Positions 7,660 to 14,038 of a DNA stretch of 28,447 nucleotides are shown piece after piece. Below the pieces are notes generated by a model. It did no database searches. It was given only the letters and a program-made list of their open reading frames with translations, and was not told the DNA's origin. The stretch is from assembly GCA_023249255.1 (NCBI GenBank), contig JAHFCY010000011.1, forward strand, positions 1-28,447, in the 5' to 3' direction. The DNA comes from Candidatus Lindowiibacteriota bacterium. GTDB lineage: Bacteria; Lindowbacteria; 2-12-FULL-62-27. The position numbers and the translations under genes were made by a program. Position 1 is the stretch's first letter, and each line of letters opens with the position of its first letter.

Positions 7660-8975
7660 TTCAACACATCCCAAATCAATTTCCGTTTTTTCGGTTTTAC
7701 CGCGCCGATTTCCACGGTCGATAGAAAGCGCTCTCCGGCGCCGGACATCCGCGCGCGGTCGTTCGCATGAAAATATGCGATCGGCTCGCCTTTTTTCACG
7801 CGATCCCCAACTTTTTTCGCCAGCATGATGCCGGCGGCGTAATCGATCGGATCGGCCGATTTCGTCCGTCCAGCGCCCAACATGAGCGAAGCGACTCCGA
7901 TGTCGCGCGCCGCGAGTCTCTGAATCACGCCCGATTTTGGCGCTTTGATCGCGTCGACGTGTTTGGCCGACGGCAGGCGCGCCTGATCGTCAACCACGGA
8001 TGCGTCGCCGCCTTGCGCCGCGACCATTTCCGAAAATTTCTTTTTTGCCGCGCCGTTTCCGAGAACCTTCTCGATGGCCTTGCGTCCCTCCGCCGCCGAT
8101 TTCGCGGCGCCGGCAAGACTCAACATCTCGGCCCCGAATACGATGACCAGCTCCCGAAGGTCCGCCGGTCCGCCGCCGGACAGACATTCGATCGTCTCGC
8201 GGATTTCCAGCGCGTTACCGATGGCCAGTCCCAAGGGTTGATCCATGTCGGTGATGTAAGCCACCGCGCGGCGTCCCGATTTTTTGCAGATACCCAACAT
8301 TGCCTTCGCGAGGCGCTTTGAGCCGGCCATGTCCTGCATGAACGCGCCGTCGCCGGTTTTAACATCGAGCACGAGCGCCTCGGGTCCCGCCGAAAGTTTT
8401 TTCGAGAGGATGCTCGCCGCGATCAGCGGGATGCAGTCGACGGTGGCCGTGACGTCCCGGAGCGCGTACATTTTTTTGTCGGCCGGCGCGATCGTTTTCG
8501 TCTGGCCGATCATGGCGCATCCAACGCGTTCAACAGCGCTGATGAATTCATCTTTCGAAAGTTGTGTGCGAAATCCGGGAATCGATTCGAGTTTGTCCAG
8601 CGTCCCGCCGGTGTGGCCAAGCCCCCGGCCGGACATCATCGGCACGGGAACACCGCAGGCCGCAACTGCCGGCGCCAGCGGCAGGGAAACCTTGTCGCCG
8701 ACTCCTCCCGTCGAATGTTTGTCCACGCTTCGGACCTTGAACCGCCCCCGCAGGTCGATCAATTCGCCCGACCGCATCATCGTTTCGGTCAAAGCGGCCG
8801 TCTCGGCGTCGTCCATGCCGCGAAAAAAAATGGCCATCAACAGCGCCGACATCTGATAGTCGGGCAGGGTCCCGTCTGTGAAGCCATTCACCAGAAACGC
8901 GATCTCATCGTCGCCGAGCCGCGCGCCATTTCGTTTTTTGAAAATGAGTTCGTAGGGAAGATACGTCTTTGTCAT
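7656..8975 (-). CDS. pdp: Pyrimidine-nucleoside (thymidine) phosphorylase
   Basis: The enzyme cleaves thymidine, uridine or deoxyuridine with phosphate to the base plus (deoxy)ribose-1-phosphate. The 439-residue length is normal for DeoA/Pdp. The phosphate-binding segment DKHSTGGVGDK is at 85-95 and the full family signature, SGRGLGHTGGTLDKLESIPG, at 115-134. VLDVKTGDGAF follows, and a C-terminal PYNP domain with an IMLAKKVGDRVKKGEPI lipoyl-like hammerhead. The ATG at 8975 overlaps the PNP stop (ATGA) and the stop overlaps the recJ start. DeoA and Pdp cannot be separated firmly. The C-terminal domain and homology pattern are compatible with a broad-specificity Pdp. Confidence 0.93.
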   Translation of the reverse strand: MTKTYLPYELIFKKRNGARLGDDEIAFLVNGFTDGTLPDYQMSALLMAIFFRGMDDAETAALTETMMRSGELIDLRGRFKVRSVDKHSTGGVGDKVSLPLAPAVAACGVPVPMMSGRGLGHTGGTLDKLESIPGFRTQLSKDEFISAVERVGCAMIGQTKTIAPADKKMYALRDVTATVDCIPLIAASILSKKLSAGPEALVLDVKTGDGAFMQDMAGSKRLAKAMLGICKKSGRRAVAYITDMDQPLGLAIGNALEIRETIECLSGGGPADLRELVIVFGAEMLSLAGAAKSAAEGRKAIEKVLGNGAAKKKFSEMVAAQGGDASVVDDQARLPSAKHVDAIKAPKSGVIQRLAARDIGVASLMLGAGRTKSADPIDYAAGIMLAKKVGDRVKKGEPIAYFHANDRARMSGAGERFLSTVEIGAVKPKKRKLIWDVLK

Positions 8976-9886
8976 GCGCGCCGGTTCGAAGATCGGCCCT
9001 GCCGGGATGGCGTCGGCGTGACCGGATCGCCCGGAGTCGAATGCGTCCTATCCGGAAGGTCGACCGTCTTCAGAAGTTCGATGACGAGGCGTTGAAGTCC
9101 GTTGCCGGCGTTCCGGCCGGCTTCCATGACCTCCTCGTGGGACAGCGCGAATTTGGTTACGCCGGCGGCCATGTTCGAGATGAACGAGATCGACAGGCAC
9201 GTCATGCCCATGTGCCGTGCGGCCAGAACTTCCGGCACCGTCGACATGCCGACCGCGTCAGCGCCGAGTTTGCGGAGCATCCGGATCTCGGACGGCGTTT
9301 CGTAACTTGGACCCATGCATGCCGCGTAGACGCCTTCGTGGAGGCGAAGCTTGAGCTTCCGTCCGAGGCGCGCGGCCTGCGCGCGAAGATGGGGATCGTA
9401 GGCCGCGCTCATGTCGTAAAATCTCGACCCCAGCGCGTCCGGATTCGGGCCGCGCAGAGGATGGTCGCCCTGAAAATTCAGATGATCGCGGATGATCATG
9501 AAATCGCCGACCTTGTATTTTTTGTTGATCGCTCCGACCGCGTTCGACGTGATCAGCGTGTGCGCTCCCAACAGACGCATGAGCCGGATGCCGAACACGA
9601 CTTTGCTCATCGGATGTCCCTCGTAAAAATGCACCCGGCCCTGCATGGCGACCACGGGAATATTCGACAGCGTTCCGAAAACCAGATTGCCCGCGTGTCC
9701 CACGATTTTCGCCGTCGGAAAATCTGGAATATCCTTGAACGGAATCGCGTGCCGGCCCGCGATCGCGTCTGCCAGTCCGCCCAATCCCGATCCGAGAACG
9801 AGCGCGACGGCCGGTTTGAGCGTCACCGTGCGGCGGATAAACTGAAATGCGGGAATAAACTCGTTCATGCCCTGGCTTTCGCTCAT
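8972..9886 (-). CDS. punA: Purine-nucleoside phosphorylase (trimeric class)
   Basis: The enzyme cleaves (deoxy)inosine and (deoxy)guanosine to the base and (deoxy)ribose-1-phosphate. Phosphate-site residues are visible in GSGLGG (S33) and GRVHFYEGHP (H86). GPSYETPSE has the base-site Glu near 200, and ISNMAAG has the Asn (about 238) that marks 6-oxopurine-specific trimeric PNPs. Residues from about 278 on form a polar Pro/Ser/Arg-rich tail that looks disordered and extends beyond the usual end. The ATG at 9886 has AAGAGGCAGG upstream in the 19-base gap after uvrA. An ATG six codons later is possible. Together with Add it completes adenosine salvage to hypoxanthine. Confidence 0.93.
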   Translation of the reverse strand: MSESQGMNEFIPAFQFIRRTVTLKPAVALVLGSGLGGLADAIAGRHAIPFKDIPDFPTAKIVGHAGNLVFGTLSNIPVVAMQGRVHFYEGHPMSKVVFGIRLMRLLGAHTLITSNAVGAINKKYKVGDFMIIRDHLNFQGDHPLRGPNPDALGSRFYDMSAAYDPHLRAQAARLGRKLKLRLHEGVYAACMGPSYETPSEIRMLRKLGADAVGMSTVPEVLAARHMGMTCLSISFISNMAAGVTKFALSHEEVMEAGRNAGNGLQRLVIELLKTVDLPDRTHSTPGDPVTPTPSRQGRSSNRRA

Positions 9887-9905
9887 GGACGAACTGCCTG
9901 CCTCT

Positions 9906-12761
9906 TCATGACGCGAGGGCCACAGCGGCTGAAACCGTCTCGGCCCGTCCGCCTGAAAACCAGGATTTCAAAAATTTTCCGGTCTGTGACGTCGGATGCT
10001 GAACGATCTGCGCCGGCGGTCCCCCAAACACCAACTCGCCGCCGCGGTCGCCGCCCTCGGGACCCAGATCGACAATCCAGTCCGAGTTGCCGATGACGTC
10101 GAGGTTGTGTTCGATGACGACGACGGTGTTGCCGGCCGACACCAGCCGCCGCAAGACTTTCACGAGTTGTTCGACGTCAGCGAAATGCAATCCGGTGGTC
10201 GGCTCGTCCAGAAGATAGAGCGTCTTTTGCGTGTCGGGTCGGCCAAGTTCTGACGCGAGTTTCACACGCTGGGCCTCTCCGCCCGACAGCGTAGTCGCGC
10301 TCTGGCCTAGCCGGAGATAGCCGAGCCCGACGTCCTTGAGAAGTTTGAGTTTTCGGACGATCTGCGGATGCCGCGAGAAGAAGCGGTAGGCCTCGTCGAC
10401 CGGCATGTCGAGCACGTCGGCGATGGTTTGGTCATGGTATTTGACTTCGAGCGTCGATGAATTGTAGCGGCGGCCCTGGCAGACGTCACACGTGACGTAG
10501 AGGTCCGACAAAAACTGCATTTCGATTTTCAGCATTCCGTCGCCTTCACAGCGCTCGCACCGCCCGCCCGCAACATTGAAACTGAACCGGCCCGGAGAGA
10601 AGCCGCGCATTTTGGATTCAGGAATGTTCGCGAAGAGCATCCGGATGAACGAAAAGAGGCCGGTGTAGGTCGCGGGATTCGACCGGGGCGTGCGGCCGAT
10701 CGGGGACTGGTCGACGTTGATGACTTTGTCGATCTGTTTGACGCCTTGAATACTCTGGCATTTCCCGGGAACAACGTGGGCGTTATGAAGATGCCGGGCG
10801 AGGGTGTTGTGGAGGACGTCGTAGACGAGAGTGCTCTTTCCGGAACCCGACACGCCCGTGACGGCAACGAGCCGGCCGATCGGCAGGGCGACCGAGATGT
10901 TTTTGAGGTTGTGTTCGGTTGCGCGCCGGATTTCCAAAAAGCGATCAGGTGGCGTGGCGACGGTCGGCACGTCCAGTTTTCGCGCGCCGAGCCGCATGTA
11001 TTTTGCCGTGAGCGTGGCGCTGTTGAGAAGTTCAGCCGGAGTTCCGGAAAAACAGACTCGTCCGCCGTTTTCTCCCGCGCCGGGTCCCATGTCGACGACA
11101 AAATCGCTTTCGCGGATGAACTGCTCGTCGTGCTCGACGACGACGACCGTATTGCCGAGATCACGCAGTCCCTTGAGCGTCGACAGAAGCCGTTCGTTGT
11201 CGCGCTGGTGCAATCCGATGGACGGCTCGTCCAGGACATAGAGCACGCCAGAAAGCGCCGATCCAATCTGCGTCGAGAGTTTGATCCGCTGGGCCTCGCC
11301 GCCTGACAGGGTTCCGACTCTGCGATCAAGCGTGAGATAAGCAAGTCCGATGTCGAACATGAATCTGATCCGCTCGCGAATCTCTTTCAGAATCGGCGCC
11401 GAAATCCGCGCCCGCGATCCTTCGAAGATCAGCCCGGCGAAGAATTCCCGCGCCTGGGCGATCGTCATCGCGTTGACCTCGGCGATATTTTTTCCGCAGA
11501 CCCGAATCGCAAGCGCTTCCGGCCGAAGCCGGAGGCCCTTGCACGCGTCGCAGGTTTTGTGCGCCATGTAGTGCCGAAGACCGGTCCGGACATGGATGGA
11601 ATTACTGTGCTCGTAACGGTCCTTGAGATACGGCATGACGCCGGGAAAATCGGTCCTGTAGCTGACGACGCGGTTCTTTTTATGAATCCGGACCGTCAGG
11701 TCGCCGCCTTCGAGACCGTAGAGCAGAATCCGCCGCACGTCCGGCTTGAGACTCCGGTACGGAGTCGTCAGGCTGAACCCGATCGCGCCGGCCAGCGCCT
11801 CGACCTGCCGGAACAAAAACGATTCGCGGTTTCTCAGCGGAAAGAGAGCGCCATCGGCAATCGACTTGCTTTCATCGCCGACAATCAGGCTTTCGTCAAA
11901 TTCAAGATTCGATCCGAGTCCAGTGCAGGACTCGCAGGCGCCGTAGGGGCTGTTAAATGAAAATGTCCGGGGCTCAATCTCGGGAAGGCTGACATCGCAG
12001 TTCGGACAGGACATATTTTTTGTGAAGAGATGCTCTGTCTCCTCCTCCCCGACCAGAAACGTCACGCGTCCTTCCCCGACCGTGAGGGCTGTCTCTACAG
12101 ACGCGGTCACGCGGTCCTGGAGGCCCGGTTTGACGTTCAGCCGGTCGACGATGACCTCGACGGTATGCTTCATTTTTTTGTCCAACTGCGGCATGTCCTC
12201 GAGATAATAGACCTGGCCGTCGATCCGGACGCGGACGAATCCGGACATGCGGAATTTCGTGAACATGTCGGCGAATTCGCCTTTGCGCCCCCGAACGACT
12301 GGTGCGAGAATCTGCACGCGCGTGGCCTCCGGAAAATCGAAAAATTTCCTGACGATCTCGTCCACGGCGTATCCGACCACCGGCCGGCCGCATTTGTAGC
12401 AGAAGGGATCTCCGACGCGGGCGAAGAGCAGGCGCATGTAATCGTAGACTTCGGTTGTCGTCGCGACGGTCGACCGGGGATTTCCGGAACTGGCACGCTG
12501 GTCGATCGCGATGGCCGGTGACAGTCCCGTGATGCTTTCGACGTCGGGTTTGTCCATTTGTCCGAGGAATTGCCGCGCGTAGGCCGACAGCGACTCGACA
12601 AACCGCCGCTGACCTTCGGCAAACAGCGTGTCGAACGCCAGCGAGGATTTGCCCGATCCGGACAGACCCGTGATGACCACGTACCGCCCCTTCGGAACCC
12701 GCACGTCGATGTTTTTCAGATTGTGGACTTTCGCCCCGCGAACTTCTATCCAGTCGGGCAT
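9906..12761 (-). CDS. uvrA: Excinuclease ABC subunit A
   Basis: UvrA is the damage-sensing ATPase of nucleotide excision repair. The 951-residue protein has two ABC modules. The first has Walker A GLSGSGKS at 32-39 and signature LSGGEAQR near 485-492. The second has GVSGSGKS at 636-643 and another LSGGEAQR. A UvrB-interaction/insertion region fills the first module. Zinc clusters are intact: C252, C255, C276, C279 and C735, C738, C758, C761. The length is normal and nothing is missing. The ATG at 12761 has a purine-rich GGAAGGGG upstream, within a G-tract cluster. As the first gene of the string it probably carries the main promoter, linking repair to the downstream salvage genes. No LexA-type box was recognised. 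Confidence 0.97.
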   Translation of the reverse strand: MPDWIEVRGAKVHNLKNIDVRVPKGRYVVITGLSGSGKSSLAFDTLFAEGQRRFVESLSAYARQFLGQMDKPDVESITGLSPAIAIDQRASSGNPRSTVATTTEVYDYMRLLFARVGDPFCYKCGRPVVGYAVDEIVRKFFDFPEATRVQILAPVVRGRKGEFADMFTKFRMSGFVRVRIDGQVYYLEDMPQLDKKMKHTVEVIVDRLNVKPGLQDRVTASVETALTVGEGRVTFLVGEEETEHLFTKNMSCPNCDVSLPEIEPRTFSFNSPYGACESCTGLGSNLEFDESLIVGDESKSIADGALFPLRNRESFLFRQVEALAGAIGFSLTTPYRSLKPDVRRILLYGLEGGDLTVRIHKKNRVVSYRTDFPGVMPYLKDRYEHSNSIHVRTGLRHYMAHKTCDACKGLRLRPEALAIRVCGKNIAEVNAMTIAQAREFFAGLIFEGSRARISAPILKEIRERIRFMFDIGLAYLTLDRRVGTLSGGEAQRIKLSTQIGSALSGVLYVLDEPSIGLHQRDNERLLSTLKGLRDLGNTVVVVEHDEQFIRESDFVVDMGPGAGENGGRVCFSGTPAELLNSATLTAKYMRLGARKLDVPTVATPPDRFLEIRRATEHNLKNISVALPIGRLVAVTGVSGSGKSTLVYDVLHNTLARHLHNAHVVPGKCQSIQGVKQIDKVINVDQSPIGRTPRSNPATYTGLFSFIRMLFANIPESKMRGFSPGRFSFNVAGGRCERCEGDGMLKIEMQFLSDLYVTCDVCQGRRYNSSTLEVKYHDQTIADVLDMPVDEAYRFFSRHPQIVRKLKLLKDVGLGYLRLGQSATTLSGGEAQRVKLASELGRPDTQKTLYLLDEPTTGLHFADVEQLVKVLRRLVSAGNTVVVIEHNLDVIGNSDWIVDLGPEGGDRGGELVFGGPPAQIVQHPTSQTGKFLKSWFSGGRAETVSAAVALAS

Positions 12762-12833
12762 CCCGCCACCCCTTCCGCCCTTGCCGCCGCCCGAGCGCCT
12801 TAGGCCGCCCGAAGCACTTTGGATGAACCGCTC

Positions 12834-12863
12834 ATCCTCTCTTACTTTTCAGGTTGGTGTCAA
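12834..12863 (-). promoter_or_regulatory. Candidate promoter of the uvrA operon
   Basis: On the minus strand a perfect -35 TTGACA (12858-12863) is followed after 18 bases by GAGGAT (12834-12839), which keeps the important A2, A5 and T6 positions of a -10 box. Predicted start is about 12827, giving a 5' leader of about 66 bases with G-rich sequence over the ribosome-binding site. Confidence 0.5.
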
Positions 12864-12940
12864 ATTTGCGGGGGAAATCGGGGGTTGGAAAGAATCTGTT
12901 GCGTTCCCTCTTCCGGCTTGTTAGCGTTGGCGTACACTAG

Positions 12941-13157
12941 GAAGGAGGTGGTCCCAGCGTGAGTATAAGACATTTGACCAGTGAGGTGCCTGACCGTTAG
13001 GCGTTTTGCCTGACTTGTGGCAACCGGTTGGGTCCCGTCCAGCAACATATCGGGACGGCGCCTGACGGAATCCCAACAGGTTACCGGACCCGGTAAGCCC
13101 CGCGGCATAGGTCACCGCGGGCGGCCTCACTGGCCGTCAGCGCTTCCGGGTTTTTTT
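12941..13157 (+). ncRNA. Structured RNA / candidate attenuator leader upstream of the lolA-like/RND operon
   Basis: This stretch has many complementary arms on the plus strand. Fold A: closing helix 12978-12986 with 13125-13133 (9 perfect pairs, CCAGTGAGG/CCTCACTGG) enclosing four hairpins. They are 12996-13014 (7 pairs), 13027-13077 (GTTGGG/CCCAAC with an inner GTCCCG/CGGGAC), 13081-13096 and 13099-13121 (CCCGCGG/CCGCGGG). Fold B: a long stem 13053-13068 with 13134-13147 (14 pairs, two bulged Cs) three bases before seven Ts (13151-13157). Folds A and B cross and should exclude each other, the logic of a terminator/antiterminator. It resembles no riboswitch class I can recall (B12, SAM, TPP, FMN, T-box and c-di-GMP were compared by eye). 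A free-standing small RNA is the alternative. Confidence 0.6.
12959..13000 (+). CDS. Possible 13-codon leader peptide with extended Shine-Dalgarno
   Basis: GTG at 12959 opens a frame of 13 codons, reading MSIRHLTSEVPDR, that ends at TAG (12998-13000). Upstream, AAGGAGGTGGTCC (12942-12954) can pair with the 3' end of 16S rRNA over 13 contiguous positions, one of them G-U, and lies at a suitable distance. The reading frame covers the 5' arm of the closing helix of the structured RNA, so ribosomes here would prevent fold A. No run of a single regulatory codon is visible, so a classical amino-acid attenuator is not supported. Too short to judge by coding statistics. Confidence 0.4.
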   Translation: MSIRHLTSEVPDR

Positions 13158-13234
13158 ATTGCCCTTTTGATATGTCATCGGCGGTATCGTCGGTCTTGTC
13201 GCCGCTGATCTCCCTATTGTACGGTTAGACTTTC

Positions 13235-14038
13235 ATGAGGACGTTCGGGATTGTGTGGATTTTTTGTCTGGTTCTGTCATGCGCCGTTCGGGCAACGGCG
13301 GATGCGCTCGATACGACAGCGGTTCGAGCGCTCATGGAAAAGGTCGACCGGAATTTGTATCCGGACGACGAGATCGACGAAGTGTCGCTCATTCTCATTC
13401 ATCCCAACGGACAGCAGAGGCAGTGGCGAATCAGGCAGTATTACCAGCGCGCGTATGAAAACGGCATGGGCGCAATTCTTCTGCGCTTTGTTGACCCGAC
13501 CGATCTTCACGGCACGACGCTTGTCAGCGTGAACCAGCCCGGCGGCGAAAACAATCAGTGGCTGTATCTGCCGGCGTTTCGGATGCCGCAGTTTCTCGCG
13601 GACAGCCGCAAGAGCGATTACGTTTTCGGAAGCGATCTGACGTTTGAGGATTTTACGCCTTGCATTCTCGACGAGTACGACTACGCGTTCGTCCGGGAGG
13701 AAATCTTCGCCGAGCGGCATGCGATCGTCATCCGAAAAACGCCGACCGCCCCGAAACTCCAAAGCCGCGTCAAGTACGCATATCAGATGCTGTGGGTCGA
13801 TCCCGACCGAAACATCTTTCTTCGCGCCGACTTTTTTGATTCGATCGGACAGATGTACAAAACGGTGACGTGGGGGGATTTTTATCAGCCGGACCGCATC
13901 CACTGGCGGGCCAGGCGCGTCGCGTTTTTCAGCCCACTCCGGCCGCACTGGACCCAACTGTCGGTTGAAGACATCCAGCTGAACCGCGGCCTGCCGGCCG
14001 AATTTTTCTCCGAACGAAATCTTACGAACATCCGATGA
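13235..14038 (+). CDS. Outer membrane lipoprotein-sorting protein (LolA-like), periplasmic partner of the RND protein
   Basis: The 267-residue protein starts with a clear signal peptide (MRTFGIVWIFCLVLSCAVRATA, cleavage probably after residue 22). Its body matches the LolA-like family that accompanies MMPL/RND exporters: LILIHPNGQQRQWRIRQYYQ, LLRFVDPTDLHGTTLVSV, NNQWLYLPAFRM, SDYVFGSDLTFEDF and YKTVTWGDFYQ. Such proteins have a half-barrel that binds lipids or lipid-like groups and probably hand substrate to or from the transporter. Its stop overlaps the RND start (ATGA). The ATG at 13235 is the first start after an in-frame stop at 13226 but lacks a visible Shine-Dalgarno. Transcription likely passes through the structured RNA upstream, though a separate weak promoter cannot be excluded. 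Confidence 0.85.
   Translation: MRTFGIVWIFCLVLSCAVRATADALDTTAVRALMEKVDRNLYPDDEIDEVSLILIHPNGQQRQWRIRQYYQRAYENGMGAILLRFVDPTDLHGTTLVSVNQPGGENNQWLYLPAFRMPQFLADSRKSDYVFGSDLTFEDFTPCILDEYDYAFVREEIFAERHAIVIRKTPTAPKLQSRVKYAYQMLWVDPDRNIFLRADFFDSIGQMYKTVTWGDFYQPDRIHWRARRVAFFSPLRPHWTQLSVEDIQLNRGLPAEFFSERNLTNIR

Noticed and set aside
12936-12961. Minus-strand resemblance to the 3' tail of 16S rRNA (CACCTCCTT)
   Set aside because: The match is just the complement of the strong Shine-Dalgarno on the plus strand. No further 16S sequence flanks it.
12941-13157. Known riboswitch or tmRNA/RNase P/SRP RNA identity for the structured leader
   Set aside because: I looked for B12 box, SAM, TPP, FMN, glycine, c-di-GMP, T-box, tmRNA and SRP core sequences and found none convincing. 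GGCAACC at 13019-13025 recalls SAM-I, but the rest of that core is absent.
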